Assembly: GCF_001586215.1 (NCBI RefSeq)
Contig: NZ_CP014634.1
Span: forward strand, 2,418,001 to 2,482,000
Reading direction: 5' to 3'
DNA: 64,000 nucleotides
Origin: Corynebacterium simulans
GTDB lineage: Bacteria > Actinomycetota > Actinomycetes > Mycobacteriales > Mycobacteriaceae
A model generated the notes under the pieces. That model ran no database searches, was not told the origin of the DNA, and saw nothing but the letters and a program-made list of their open reading frames with translations. Shown one piece after another: positions 27,985 through 38,437 of the stretch. Position numbers and translations under genes: made by a program. Every line of letters begins with the position of its first letter. The first letter of the stretch is position 1.

Positions 27985-30963
27985 GTGACACTTATTTATG
28001 TTGTCCTCCTCGCAGCTTTGGCAGTGGTCCTTGCCCCAGTAATCGTCAAGGTTGCTGATCGCGCCGCCGGCTACCCCCTAGCCGGCATTTTTATTGTGGC
28101 GGCAGGTCTTCTTGCTAAAGAATTTGGAACTTTATCGGCGGGCGAAGAGCTGTCTTTCTCGCGCACGTGGGTCGGCGACGTCGTCGGCACCGGCATCGAC
28201 GTCCACTTCGCTCTGCGCGGCGATGCCTTGGGCGTATTCTTCGCCTTGCTGGCTTTGGTCATCGGCGCCGTAGTCCTTACCTACTCGGCCGCCTACCTGC
28301 CCAAGGGCAAAGGAAACACCAGCTTCTATCTGCTGATGACGGCATTTACCATGTCGATCCTGCTGCTGGCGCTGGCTAACGACGTCATCCTGCTCTTTCT
28401 TGCCTGGGAGCTGGTTTCCCTGGCCTCGTTTATGCTTATCGCGCGTTCGGGTAAGGCAGGCGAGAAGGGCTCGCAGCGCACGCTGATTTTGACCTTTATC
28501 GGTGGCCTTACCCTGTTGGCAGGCGTGGCCATCGCGGCGACGGCCGCGGGTACTACCAACCTGGAAAAGATTCTGGCCTCCGGTGTCTGGCACGAGCGCC
28601 CAAGCCTTACTGCCGCCGTGGCAGTTCTTATTGCTTGCTCTGCTTTTACAAAGGCCGCGCAGTTTCCGTTCCACTTCTGGCTGCCAGAGGCCATGGCCGC
28701 AGCAACGCCGGTCTCTGCCTTCCTGCACGCAGCCGCAGTGGTCAAGGCAGGCGTGTACCTGCTGATTCGTTTCTCCACCATCTTCCACGACGTGGCCGTG
28801 TGGAACTGGCTGCTCATCGTCGTTGGTATGGGCACCGCCGTTATGTCGGCGGTCTTTGCGGTGCAAAAGACTGACCTGAAGAAGCTGACCGCCTATTCCA
28901 CCGTCTCGCACCTAGGCTGGATCGTGGCTACCATCGGCGTCGGCACGCCTTTTGCTATCACCGCCGCCCTGGTGCACACGCTGGCGCACGCACTGTTTAA
29001 GTCTTCCATCTTCATGCTCATCGGCGTGATTGATCACGAGGCCGGCTCCCGAGATATCCGCCGCCTCGGCGTGCTGTGGAACAAGATGCCATGGACCTTC
29101 GGCTCCATGGTTATCGGCGCGGCATCGATGGCCGCGGTTCCACCGCTTTTGGGCTTCGTTTCCAAGGAGGGCATGCTCACCGCCTTCGAAGACGCGCCCA
29201 TCGGTGGGGCAGGGCAGCTGGTGCTGCTGATGGTTGCCGCAATCGGCGCCTTCTTTACCTTCACCTACTCCGCCAAGATCGTCTTCGGCGCCTTCTTCGA
29301 CGGCCCGCGCAACATGTCCAAGGTCCACGAGGCGCCTGTTCGTCTCTGGCTGCCGGCAGCACTTCCGGGCTTTATGTCCTTGCCGCTGGTCTTCGTGTTG
29401 GGCAAGTTCGACAAGCCTTTGGACTTGATGGCAGGTTCCGTGGGAATGGAATCCCACGCCCACCTTTCCCTGTGGCACGGGGTGAACGTTCCACTGGTCA
29501 TCTCCGTTGCGGTTCTCATCGCGGGCATCGCTGGTATCTTCATTCGCAAGCAGCTGTGGTCCGCATTCGAGGACACCAAGCTGGTTCCGCGCACCGGCAA
29601 CGAGATTCTGCGCTCCGTCCAAAATGGCGCAACCGCGATCGGCCGCTTCGTCGGCCGCATGTCCGATACCCATAATCCTTCACGCCTGATGCTGCCCATC
29701 GTCTTGCTGCTCATCATTCTGGCTGCGGCAGGCCTTATCAGCGAGGGCGTCGACGGCGTCGCTCTTGCACCACGCGTCGAAGGCCTGGATAACCCATGGG
29801 ATCTTTTGCCGCTTTCCATCGTCGCGCTGTCCATGTTTGGCCTGGTGCGCACCCGCAACCGCCTGACGGGCGCGGTGATGATCGGCATCGCCGGCACGGG
29901 CGTGACCCTGCAGATGTTCCTGCTTGGCGCACCCGACGTCGCGCTGACCCAGTTCACCGTCGAGGCGCTGTCTGTCATCGTGATGATGATGGTGCTGCGC
30001 TACCTGCCGGAGAAGTTCCACCCAGTGCAAGAGACATCGCGTAAGACCGGCTCCATCGTGGTAGCTGTCCTCGCCGGCGTGGCCGCCTTCCTCGGTGTCT
30101 GGGGCCTGATGGGCCGCCACGAGCGTTCCGATATTTCTCTGTGGTACCTGGACAACGCTCCGAATATCACCGGCGGCGACAACGTCGTGGCCACCATCAT
30201 CGTGGAGTTCCGTGCACTCGATACCCTGGGCGAGCTTTCAGTTCTGGGCATGGCCGCCGTGGTGATTGCTTCTGTTACCTCCACGCTGCCGCGCTTCCCA
30301 TTTACCTCCGGCACGCGCCCGGCTCCGTTCGGCCAGTCGCAGCTAAATTCGGTTCCGCTGCGTAAGGGCATTGCCATCGTTATTCCGATTCTGGTTGTCA
30401 CCTCCGTCGTGGTCTTCTACCGCGGTCACCAGGCCTCGGGCGGCGGCTTCCCGGCCGCGCTGATTATGGGCGCAGCCATCGGCCTGACCTACCTGTCCCG
30501 CGGCTCCGACGAGATTGTCTTCGGCCGTATGACCCCGATTCACCTCACGGGCATCGGCATCATCGTGGCGCTGACTGCAGGCTTTATCGGTTACATCCCG
30601 CATCACGGCGAGCCGGGCGGCTTCCTGACCGCCATCCACGGCCACGCATTGGGCCAGCACTGGACCACGTCGCTGATTTTCGACCTCGGTATTTATCTCG
30701 CGGTTCTGGGCATGCTGACCATGGCCATCAACGCCCTCGGCGGTTATCTGCGCCCGGGCACGGAGCGCGACTTCTTGCCATGGATCCACGACGACGATTC
30801 CGCGTTGCCGACGACCCCGCGCGTTGTGCTTGACGACGTCGATGATCCTTACCCCGAGCCCATCAACCCTTCGAGCAATCCGCTGGCTTTGCTCAACAAG
30901 TCTGAGGCTCGAACTAAGAAGGACTCGCCGCGCGTGGCACGCCAGAAAGGCGGGGAGAAATAA
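27985..30963 (+). CDS. mnhA: Mrp Na+/H+ antiporter subunit A fused to B
   Basis: MrpA is the large proton-pumping subunit of the multisubunit Na+/H+ antiporter, related to complex I NuoL. The 992-residue length fits an A subunit carrying a C-terminal MrpB domain, and no separate mnhB gene is present. Antiporter motifs include LLFLAWELVSLASF, the lysine helix SAFTKAAQFPFHFWLPEAM, and AVQKTDLKKLTAYSTVSHLGW. The B-type domain lies after about residue 790 (VVFYRGHQASGGGFPAAL). The start is GTG 27985. It opens a tightly packed six-gene operon. Confidence 0.95.
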   Translation: MTLIYVVLLAALAVVLAPVIVKVADRAAGYPLAGIFIVAAGLLAKEFGTLSAGEELSFSRTWVGDVVGTGIDVHFALRGDALGVFFALLALVIGAVVLTYSAAYLPKGKGNTSFYLLMTAFTMSILLLALANDVILLFLAWELVSLASFMLIARSGKAGEKGSQRTLILTFIGGLTLLAGVAIAATAAGTTNLEKILASGVWHERPSLTAAVAVLIACSAFTKAAQFPFHFWLPEAMAAATPVSAFLHAAAVVKAGVYLLIRFSTIFHDVAVWNWLLIVVGMGTAVMSAVFAVQKTDLKKLTAYSTVSHLGWIVATIGVGTPFAITAALVHTLAHALFKSSIFMLIGVIDHEAGSRDIRRLGVLWNKMPWTFGSMVIGAASMAAVPPLLGFVSKEGMLTAFEDAPIGGAGQLVLLMVAAIGAFFTFTYSAKIVFGAFFDGPRNMSKVHEAPVRLWLPAALPGFMSLPLVFVLGKFDKPLDLMAGSVGMESHAHLSLWHGVNVPLVISVAVLIAGIAGIFIRKQLWSAFEDTKLVPRTGNEILRSVQNGATAIGRFVGRMSDTHNPSRLMLPIVLLLIILAAAGLISEGVDGVALAPRVEGLDNPWDLLPLSIVALSMFGLVRTRNRLTGAVMIGIAGTGVTLQMFLLGAPDVALTQFTVEALSVIVMMMVLRYLPEKFHPVQETSRKTGSIVVAVLAGVAAFLGVWGLMGRHERSDISLWYLDNAPNITGGDNVVATIIVEFRALDTLGELSVLGMAAVVIASVTSTLPRFPFTSGTRPAPFGQSQLNSVPLRKGIAIVIPILVVTSVVVFYRGHQASGGGFPAALIMGAAIGLTYLSRGSDEIVFGRMTPIHLTGIGIIVALTAGFIGYIPHHGEPGGFLTAIHGHALGQHWTTSLIFDLGIYLAVLGMLTMAINALGGYLRPGTERDFLPWIHDDDSALPTTPRVVLDDVDDPYPEPINPSSNPLALLNKSEARTKKDSPRVARQKGGEK

Positions 30964-31406
30964 TGATTCTTGCACTAACCATCGCACTGCTTATCGGTTC
31001 TGCGGTCTATCTCATCCAGCAGCGTGGCTTGGTCCACATCGTGCTGGGCATGATGGCCTTCGGCCACGGCGCTAACCTGACGCTGCTCGCTACGGGCGTG
31101 TACTCCTACCGCGGGGAATCTTTCCCCTCGCAGGTCGCACACGACCAGATGGCGGACCCGCTTCCGCAGGCCTTCGTGCTTACCGCCGTGGTCATTTCCA
31201 TGGCGACCTCCACGATCTTGCTAACCATGGCGGCTATGGGCGCCAATGATGACACGGACATCGTGGAGCCGGTTGATGACAACACCATTGACCACGCGTT
31301 CTCCACGCTGGGTCGTGATTCTAAGAATCGAGAGATTTTGCAGCGTTCGGCCAACAAGATGGATCGCGTCAAGCAGTTGGACCACAGTGAGGAAGGGGAG
31401 AAGTAA
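30963..31406 (+). CDS. mnhC: Mrp antiporter subunit C
   Basis: The 147-residue NuoK-like subunit has three transmembrane helices and the HIVLGMMAFGHGANL segment with LPQAFVLTAVVISMA near the third helix. The C-terminal 50 residues are a hydrophilic, charged tail. The start codon overlaps the mnhA stop (TAATG), and its own stop overlaps the mnhD start. Confidence 0.94.
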   Translation: MILALTIALLIGSAVYLIQQRGLVHIVLGMMAFGHGANLTLLATGVYSYRGESFPSQVAHDQMADPLPQAFVLTAVVISMATSTILLTMAAMGANDDTDIVEPVDDNTIDHAFSTLGRDSKNREILQRSANKMDRVKQLDHSEEGEK

Positions 31407-32947
31407 TGGCTGAACTCGTCAGTGCACTGTTGCCGCTATTCCCAGCGGTTCCCCTCGTGGCCGCGGCCTTGGCCCTAATGGCCCCGTGGCGCGGCGTGCG
31501 TGATTCCATCATGCTGATTATCCCGGGCATCGGAATCTTTGCTGGTTTCGCGCTCTTGCTCTACACCTTGAACAACGGCGTGGTGGCCCACACCGTGGGC
31601 GGCTACCCAGGTAACGCGGGTATTGCCTTCGCAGCAGATACCTTCTCCGCGTTGATGATTGTCACGACGATGATCGTCGCATTCGGCGCCAACTGGTTTG
31701 CCATCGTGGGCGGCGAGACGAAGTCGCGCTACTACCCATCGCTGACGCTGATTCTCATCACCGGTGTCTGCGGCGCGCTGCTTACCGCAGACCTCTTCAA
31801 CTTCTTCGTGTTCATCGAGGTCATGTTGCTGCCTTCTTATGGCCTCATCACGATGTCCGGTACCTGGTCGCGCCTCGCGGCCGGCCGTGCCTTCGTTCTG
31901 GTTAACCTCTTTGCCTCGACGCTGCTGGTCGTCGGCGTGGGCTATATCTACTCCGTTACCGGCGCGGTCAACCTCGCCGCACTAGAGGGCGCTGCGGCGG
32001 GCAACGGTCCAGTGACCGTGGCCTCGGGAATCGTAGTCATCGCCATCGCGGCGAAGGCCGGCGTCTTCCCCGTGCAGTCCTGGCTGCCGCGCACCTACCC
32101 AGGCACCTCGGCTGCCGTGATGGGCTTGTTCTCCGGCCTGCACACCAAGGTTGCGGTCTACATGCTCTACCGCCTGTGGGTCCACCTTTTTGGCATGGAC
32201 CAGCGCTGGGGCACTCTCATCATCGTGGTCATGATCATTTCGATGCTGATCGGCGCATTTGGTGGCTTGGCCGAAAACTCCATCCGTCGCGTCTTGGGCT
32301 ATCAGATGCTCAATGGCATGCCTTTCATCTTGGTGATGATGGCCTTTACCACCCACGATCCACAGCGCGCTCTCGCCGCCGGAATCTTGTACACCATCCA
32401 CCACATGCTCACGGTGGGCTCGCTCATCCTGGCCTCTGGTGCCATCGAAGAGACCTACGGCACTGGCTTGCTATCTAAGCTTTCGGGCCTGGCACGCCGC
32501 GATCCGCTCATCGCCTGGATCTTCGCCGCCGGTGCCTTCTCTGTGGTGGGCTTCCCGCCATTTTCTGGCATGTGGGGCAAAGTCTTGATCGTCATCGAGA
32601 TCGCCCGCACCGGTGGGGCATGGGCATGGATTGTCATCGCGGTCATCATCATCGCTTCCTTTGCCGCTTTCTTGTCCATGCTGCGCGTGTGGCGCGAGGT
32701 TTTCTGGGGCAAGGATCTGCCAAAGCAGAAGGTGCCGAAGGAACTCATCATCCGCAAGAAGCTGATGGCTCCTTCCGCTGCGCTGATCATGGGCTCGCTG
32801 ACCATGTTCGTCCTGGCAGGCCCGTTCATGGATATCACCCTGCACGCGGCACAGGATCTGCTGGATACTCAGGCTTATACCGAAGCCGTGCTTGGCGACG
32901 CCCCCGTTGCCTTGCCGGACATCGACTCCATCCAGGGAGGTCGCTAA
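31406..32947 (+). CDS. mnhD: Mrp antiporter subunit D
   Basis: The 513-residue NuoM/NuoN-like subunit has about 14 helices. The conserved Glu helix (FFVFIEVMLLPSYGL) and the lysine region (AIAAKAGVFPVQSWLPRTYPG) of proton-translocating subunits are present, as is NSIRRVLGYQMLNGMPF. It overlaps mnhC by one base and is followed directly by mnhE. Confidence 0.95.
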   Translation: MAELVSALLPLFPAVPLVAAALALMAPWRGVRDSIMLIIPGIGIFAGFALLLYTLNNGVVAHTVGGYPGNAGIAFAADTFSALMIVTTMIVAFGANWFAIVGGETKSRYYPSLTLILITGVCGALLTADLFNFFVFIEVMLLPSYGLITMSGTWSRLAAGRAFVLVNLFASTLLVVGVGYIYSVTGAVNLAALEGAAAGNGPVTVASGIVVIAIAAKAGVFPVQSWLPRTYPGTSAAVMGLFSGLHTKVAVYMLYRLWVHLFGMDQRWGTLIIVVMIISMLIGAFGGLAENSIRRVLGYQMLNGMPFILVMMAFTTHDPQRALAAGILYTIHHMLTVGSLILASGAIEETYGTGLLSKLSGLARRDPLIAWIFAAGAFSVVGFPPFSGMWGKVLIVIEIARTGGAWAWIVIAVIIIASFAAFLSMLRVWREVFWGKDLPKQKVPKELIIRKKLMAPSAALIMGSLTMFVLAGPFMDITLHAAQDLLDTQAYTEAVLGDAPVALPDIDSIQGGR

Positions 32948-33478
32948 ATGAAACTTTTCTTCCACTCCTGTGTCTATGGCCTATGGCTGATTAAGGAGAT
33001 CTTCGTTGCCGGTTTCGGCCTGGCCATGGAGTCTTTCAAGCCGCATAATTCCTACCACCCGGTCATCGTGCGCTACCCGCTGCGCGTGACTGATGCGTGG
33101 GAGATCTTCTGGTTTACCTCGTCTATCACCGCAACCCCTGGCACTTTGTCGCTGGGCCTGCGCGAGCCGGTGGCAGAGGGGTTGCCGCGTATCGTGCTCG
33201 TCCAGGCGGTCATGGGCGATGACCCGGTAGAAATCATGGAGTCGCTCGCGGACATGGAGGAGCACTTGGCACCGCACGTGAAGGACATCGACTATGGCGT
33301 GCCAGGCCAGAGCGATACCAAGGATCTGGATCCAGCCTTCTACGAGTACCCACTCGAGACCCTCGGCCGCCACATGCGTGCGCCGGATATCGCGCAAGAA
33401 GAAGACACCCCGTTGCCAGCGGATGAGACGGAGAAGTATTCCGTCTGGCCGCTGCGTCCGGAAAGGAAGGGCGAATAA
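32948..33478 (+). CDS. mnhE: Mrp antiporter subunit E
   Basis: The 176-residue subunit has an N-terminal hydrophobic region and the family segment RYPLRVTDAWEIFWFTSSITATPGT, which matches the MnhE pattern of a membrane-embedded part with a cytoplasmic domain. The ATG follows the mnhD stop directly. The end overlaps the mnhF start. Confidence 0.93.
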   Translation: MKLFFHSCVYGLWLIKEIFVAGFGLAMESFKPHNSYHPVIVRYPLRVTDAWEIFWFTSSITATPGTLSLGLREPVAEGLPRIVLVQAVMGDDPVEIMESLADMEEHLAPHVKDIDYGVPGQSDTKDLDPAFYEYPLETLGRHMRAPDIAQEEDTPLPADETEKYSVWPLRPERKGE

Positions 33479-33768
33479 TGGTAGATTTCGCGCACTTTAG
33501 CGCTTTCGAATGGGTCATTTTCGTCTGCATATTCGTGATGGGCGGGGCCCTGGCTTCGGCCTTGGTCTTGGCGCTGCGCTCCCGCGACGAGCTGACACGT
33601 ACCGTCATGTCAGACATGGCCTTCTACGGCATGTTGTGCATGTACATCGCTTGGACCTTTGTCAATCACGCCTCGATTCTCTATGACATCGCCATGCTGG
33701 CAGCGATTGCAGCCGGCGTGCTGCCTACGTTGTCGATGGCGCGCATCATTTCGAAGGGACGTCGATAA
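33478..33768 (+). CDS. mnhF: Mrp antiporter subunit F
   Basis: This 96-residue subunit has three transmembrane helices, as is typical of MnhF. The RSRDELTRTVMSDMAFYGM segment lies between helices one and two. It starts on the last base of the mnhE stop (TAATG) and ends 2 bases before mnhG. Confidence 0.92.
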   Translation: MVDFAHFSAFEWVIFVCIFVMGGALASALVLALRSRDELTRTVMSDMAFYGMLCMYIAWTFVNHASILYDIAMLAAIAAGVLPTLSMARIISKGRR

Positions 33769-33770
33769 GC

Positions 33771-34139
33771 ATGGCGTGGTACGAAATCATCGCATCCATT
33801 CTCCTCATCGTGGCTACCTTGTTGGTGGTTGCTACCGCAATCGCGCTGTGGCGCGCCCCCGACGCGTTGACCCGAGTAAACCTCTTGGGCCCGACCGTCG
33901 GCCTTGCGGTGCCGCTGTTGCTCGTGGGAAAGCTCGTGGTGGACTTTGCTGAAAACGGCTTTGATCTGTGGTCGCTGGTGCGCGTTCTCATCGCATGCTT
34001 CGGCGTGTGGATCATCGGCTCCGTTGGCTCTTTCTACATGGGCCGCTCCATCTACGGCGTCACCGTCACAGACGTGAAGTATGCGCGCCGCATGCGGAAG
34101 CAGACCGACATGGTAGAAGCCAGCGAAGACGAGGTTTAA
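33771..34139 (+). CDS. mnhG: Mrp antiporter subunit G
   Basis: This 122-residue subunit closes the operon. It shows the MnhG pattern of three helices with ALWRAPDALTRVNLLGPTVGLAVPL between the first two. A charged tail follows. An inverted repeat begins at the stop codon and may end the transcript or control glnK. Confidence 0.93.
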   Translation: MAWYEIIASILLIVATLLVVATAIALWRAPDALTRVNLLGPTVGLAVPLLLVGKLVVDFAENGFDLWSLVRVLIACFGVWIIGSVGSFYMGRSIYGVTVTDVKYARRMRKQTDMVEASEDEV

Positions 34140-34190
34140 TTAGCGTCGCGGCGGAGCCGTTGACGCTAATATGATCACATTAGGCACATA
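34139..34190 (+). promoter_or_regulatory. Inverted repeat and putative promoter of glnK
   Basis: ATTAGCGTC (34139-34147) and GACGCTAAT (34162-34170) form a perfect 9-bp inverted repeat with a 14-base spacer. The right arm overlaps a -35-like TTGACG (34160-34165). A weak -10-like CATACT lies at 34185-34190, giving a 19-base spacing. A regulator bound at the repeat would block this promoter. No T-run follows, so it is less likely a terminator. It does not match the AmtR consensus. Confidence 0.45.
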
Positions 34191-34215
34191 CTTTCAATCG
34201 GAGCCCAAGGAGTAG

Positions 34216-34557
<342 letters not shown>

Positions 34558-36669
34558 ATGGACAAAGCCGCGCAGCTGCGCGCAGAAGCTTTCGATGCGG
34601 CAGAAGCATTGATTAAGACCCTGGAGCTGCCAGAGGGCACCGCCCTCGCAGCGACGGGGTCTTTTGCGCGCCGCGAGATGACAAAGTATTCCGATCTGGA
34701 TCTGCTGTTGATTCATCCAGAGGGGATGGTGCTAGACGAGCAGGCGGTGGCCAACATTTGGTATCCCATCTGGCAGGCGGGGTATCACCTGGATTATGCC
34801 CTGCGTACCCCGGGCGAGTGCGCGGAGATAGCCGGCACGGATCCGGCGGCGGGTTTTGCGCAGCTGGATCTGTCTTTTGTGGCGGGTAGCAAGGCGCTTG
34901 TCGACGAAGCCCGCGCCAAGCTTCTATCCCAGTGGCGGGTGCTGCTGCAAAAGCATTTCGATTCTTTCGTCAGCACCGCAATTGCGCGCTGGCGGCGTTC
35001 GGGCACGTTGGCCACGATGGCGAATCCGGACATTAAAAACGGGCGGGGCGGCCTGCGCGATATCCAGTTCATTAGGGCCCTGGCCCTGGGCAATCTTGCC
35101 GACGCTCCGCGGCTGGATGCCGAGCGTGACCTGCTGCTCGATGTCCGTAGCCTTTTGCATATGCATGCCCATCGTCACCGCGACCTTTTGGACCCTGAAT
35201 TCGCCGCGGAGATCGCTGACGAGCTGGGTTTCGCGGACCGTTACGAGCTTTCGGCGACGGTGGTGCGAGCGGCGTCGACAGTCGATAGGGCGATGGAGCG
35301 CGCGCTTGCCACGGCCCGCGGCGTCGTGGGTAAAAGGCAACGGGACCGTTCGCGCAAGCCTTTGGACCTAGGAGTCGTCGATAGTGGCGGCTACGTGACG
35401 CTGGCGCGCAACGCTGACCTGCAGGACCCAGGGCTAGGGCTGCGCGTGGCGGCGGCGTCGGCGCGCACGAGCCGTCCCATCGAGCCGGGCGTGTGGAAGC
35501 TGCTGGCTAACGCGCCTGCGCTTCCGGAGCGTTGGAATACCGCGATAACCGACGCCTTCTTTACTATCTTGTCTTCGCCCACCGAAACGCCACGGCTCAT
35601 TGAGGAGCTTGACGAGGTGGGACTGTGGGAGACTCTGGTGCCGGAGTGGGGGCACATCCGCGGGATGCTGCCGCGGGAGCGTAGTCACGCTCACACTGTG
35701 GATTATCACACCATGCTGACCGTAGCGCGCTGCGCGGAGGTGCGTACCACGGTCGCGCGTCCGGACTTGTTGTTGCTAGCGGCGCTGTACCACGACATCG
35801 GCAAGGGCTATGGCCGCCCGCATTCCGCCGTAGGCGCGGAAATGGTGACCAAGGCCGCGGCAAAAATGCGGCTGAGCCTGGCGGATCGTTCGCGTGTGCA
35901 GACGCTCGTGGCAGAGCATACAACCTTGGCCAAATTGGTCTCCCGCATGGACCCGGAATCGGACGTGGCTCGGGATAAGTTGCTGGCGGCGGTGCATTAT
36001 GACCACCTGACGCTCTCGCTGTTGCTGGTCTTGGCACGCGCGGATGCTGAATCGACTGGCCCCAGCGTGTGGAATCCGCGCCTGGAGGCGGGCATTCGGG
36101 TGCTGTCTTCGCGCGCCTTTGCGCAGCTGGAGGCGCTTAGCCCTACGAAGCCGGTGGTGTATTCGCAAAAGGAGATTGCGCTCAAGGCGAACTATGAGGA
36201 ACGCACCCTGACGGTTTCGTGGCGGGGCAAGTATCAGCGCGAGGTCATCCGCCCGCTGGCGCTTATTGCGGCGTTGGGCTGGACCATCGAGTCCTCTCGC
36301 ATGGGCAGGGTAAGTGACGAGCAAGGCGAGGGCTTTGCTGCCGAATTCGACGTGCGTACCGTGGCGGAGAGCTTCGATGCGGCGGCCGATGAGGCGCGTT
36401 TCATCCAGTCCTATAAATCTGGCGTGTACACCATCCTTCCGGAGATTGATGGCGCGCCCACAACGGCGATGTGGACGGGAAGCATCTTCGAGGTGCGCAC
36501 GGGCGAGCGTACGGGTGTGCTTGGACATGTCATCGCTAAGCTTCCCGATTGCGAATGGATTACGAGCTACGTTCCGGGCGCAACGATGGTGCTGCACGCC
36601 AAACCGCTAGGCGATGTCGCGCGCGCGACATTGGTCAGGAATGTGACCGAAGCGCTAGTCAGCGGCTAA
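34558..36669 (+). CDS. glnD: PII uridylyl/adenylyltransferase
   Basis: GlnD modifies and demodifies PII in response to nitrogen. The 703-residue protein has an N-terminal nucleotidyltransferase domain (GSFARREMTKYSDLDLLL, with metal ligands Asp46 and Asp48), a central HD domain (ALYHDIGKGYGR near residue 411), and a C-terminal region of ACT type. It is shorter than the E. coli enzyme (about 890), as in other corynebacteria. The ATG directly follows the glnK stop. Confidence 0.95.
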   Translation: MDKAAQLRAEAFDAAEALIKTLELPEGTALAATGSFARREMTKYSDLDLLLIHPEGMVLDEQAVANIWYPIWQAGYHLDYALRTPGECAEIAGTDPAAGFAQLDLSFVAGSKALVDEARAKLLSQWRVLLQKHFDSFVSTAIARWRRSGTLATMANPDIKNGRGGLRDIQFIRALALGNLADAPRLDAERDLLLDVRSLLHMHAHRHRDLLDPEFAAEIADELGFADRYELSATVVRAASTVDRAMERALATARGVVGKRQRDRSRKPLDLGVVDSGGYVTLARNADLQDPGLGLRVAAASARTSRPIEPGVWKLLANAPALPERWNTAITDAFFTILSSPTETPRLIEELDEVGLWETLVPEWGHIRGMLPRERSHAHTVDYHTMLTVARCAEVRTTVARPDLLLLAALYHDIGKGYGRPHSAVGAEMVTKAAAKMRLSLADRSRVQTLVAEHTTLAKLVSRMDPESDVARDKLLAAVHYDHLTLSLLLVLARADAESTGPSVWNPRLEAGIRVLSSRAFAQLEALSPTKPVVYSQKEIALKANYEERTLTVSWRGKYQREVIRPLALIAALGWTIESSRMGRVSDEQGEGFAAEFDVRTVAESFDAAADEARFIQSYKSGVYTILPEIDGAPTTAMWTGSIFEVRTGERTGVLGHVIAKLPDCEWITSYVPGATMVLHAKPLGDVARATLVRNVTEALVSG

Positions 36670-36717
36670 GCTGGGGGAGTTAAAAATTACTCGAGATTGT
36701 TTAGGGAGCACTCACTC

Positions 36718-38355
36718 GTGTTTGAGTCACTGTCCGATCGCTTGCAAACTGCCTTGTCGGGCCTGCGTGGCAAGGGCAAGCTGACCGAGGCCGACATCAA
36801 TGCCACCGCGCGCGAGATTCGCCTTGCGCTGCTGGAAGCTGACGTCTCGCTGACCGTAGTCCGCGCGTTCATCAAGCGTATTAAGGAGCGCGCTGCCGGT
36901 GCAGAGGTCTCTGAGGCGCTGAACCCGGCGCAGCAGGTTGTCAAGATTGTCAATGAGGAACTCGTTGACATCCTGGGTGGCGAGACCCGCCGCCTGCAGC
37001 TGGCAAAGAACCCGCCCACGGTCATCATGCTGGCTGGTCTGCAGGGTGCTGGTAAGACCACCTTGGCCGGTAAGCTGTCCAAGCACCTGGCCAAGCAGGG
37101 CCATACGCCGATGCTGGTGGCCTGTGACTTGCAGCGTCCGGGCGCGGTCCAGCAGCTGCAGATTGTTGGTGAGCGCGCGGAGGTACAGGTCTTTGCTCCG
37201 GACCCAGGCACCTCCATCGACTCCAATGATCACGAGATGGGTACCTCCCACGGTGACCCAGTCGCCGTCGCCCAGGCCGGCATCGAGGAAGCTAAGCGGA
37301 CCCAGCACGACATCGTGATCATCGATACCGCGGGCCGCCTCGGCATCGATGAGACCTTGATGACGCAGGCACGCAACATTCGCGACGCTGTGAACCCGGA
37401 CGAGGTCCTTTTTGTCATCGATTCCATGATCGGTCAGGACGCGGTGCAGACCGCCGAGGCCTTCCGTGACGGCGTTGATTTCACCGGCGTCGTGCTGACC
37501 AAGCTCGATGGCGATGCCCGCGGTGGTGCGGCGCTGTCCATCCGTGAGGTCACCGGCAAGCCGATCATGTTTGCCTCCACAGGTGAGAAGCTCGAGGACT
37601 TCGACGTCTTCCACCCGGAGCGCATGGCTTCGCGCATCCTGGGCATGGGTGACCTTCTCTCGCTGATTGAGCAGGCTGAGGCCACCCTGGACCACCAGAA
37701 GGCAGAAGAAGCTGCCGCCAAGCTGGGCACCGGTGAGCTAACGCTCAACGACTTCTTGGACCAGATGCTGATGATCCGCCGCATGGGCCCGATTGGCAAT
37801 CTGCTGAAGATGATGCCGGGCGGCAAGCAGATGAACAAGATGGCGGAAATGGTCGATGAGAAGCAGCTCGACCGCATCCAGGCCATCATCCGCGGTATGA
37901 CCCCGCAAGAGCGTGAGAATCCGAAGATCCTTAACGCCTCGCGCCGTAAGCGTATTGCAAACGGTTCTGGCGTTTCCGTCTCCGAGGTCAACCAGCTCAT
38001 CGAGCGCTTCAACGAAGCGAAGAAGATGATGTCCAAGATGGCCGGCCAGTTTGGCATGGGCCCGGGCATGGGGCGCTCTGCCACCAAGAAGAAGCGGAAG
38101 GGGCGCAAGGGCAAGAACGGCAAGCGCAAGGCCCCGAAGAACCGTCCAGGCGGCGGCATGCCAGGTATGCCAGGCGGTATGCCGGGAATGCCGGGCGGCA
38201 TGCCTTCCATGGAGGAGCTGCAGAAGCTGCAGGAGCAGATGGGCGGCGGCGGAATGCCAGGCATGCCAGGGGGTATGCCGGGTTTGCCTAAGATGCCGAA
38301 GGGCATGGAAAACATCGACTTGAATAACCTGGACTTTGGCCAGGGCAAGAAGTAG
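36718..38355 (+). CDS. ffh: Signal recognition particle protein Ffh
   Basis: Ffh binds signal peptides and 4.5S RNA and docks with FtsY. The 545-residue protein has the N domain, the GTPase loop LAGLQGAGKTT at about residues 105-115, DTAGRLGIDE and TKLDGDARGG, then the methionine-rich M domain. The tail is a low-complexity stretch of GMPGMPGG repeats. GTG 36718 with AGGGAG upstream gives MFESLSDRL, the family N-terminus; an upstream in-frame TTG at 36697 is unlikely. Confidence 0.97.
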   Translation: MFESLSDRLQTALSGLRGKGKLTEADINATAREIRLALLEADVSLTVVRAFIKRIKERAAGAEVSEALNPAQQVVKIVNEELVDILGGETRRLQLAKNPPTVIMLAGLQGAGKTTLAGKLSKHLAKQGHTPMLVACDLQRPGAVQQLQIVGERAEVQVFAPDPGTSIDSNDHEMGTSHGDPVAVAQAGIEEAKRTQHDIVIIDTAGRLGIDETLMTQARNIRDAVNPDEVLFVIDSMIGQDAVQTAEAFRDGVDFTGVVLTKLDGDARGGAALSIREVTGKPIMFASTGEKLEDFDVFHPERMASRILGMGDLLSLIEQAEATLDHQKAEEAAAKLGTGELTLNDFLDQMLMIRRMGPIGNLLKMMPGGKQMNKMAEMVDEKQLDRIQAIIRGMTPQERENPKILNASRRKRIANGSGVSVSEVNQLIERFNEAKKMMSKMAGQFGMGPGMGRSATKKKRKGRKGKNGKRKAPKNRPGGGMPGMPGGMPGMPGGMPSMEELQKLQEQMGGGGMPGMPGGMPGLPKMPKGMENIDLNNLDFGQGKK

Positions 38356-38366
38356 TCGGGCCTAGA

Positions 38367-38395
38367 AGAGGCGAGGGAACTCCTCGCCTCTTTTT
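38367..38395 (+). terminator. Rho-independent terminator after ffh
   Basis: A perfect 10-bp stem AGAGGCGAGG/CCTCGCCTCT with a 5-base loop is followed by a T-run (38391-38395). It begins 12 bases after the ffh stop. Confidence 0.9.
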
Positions 38396-38437
38396 CGCGT
38401 TTTGGAGGCGTGTTTTTCTACGGCTAAAGTTGTACTT

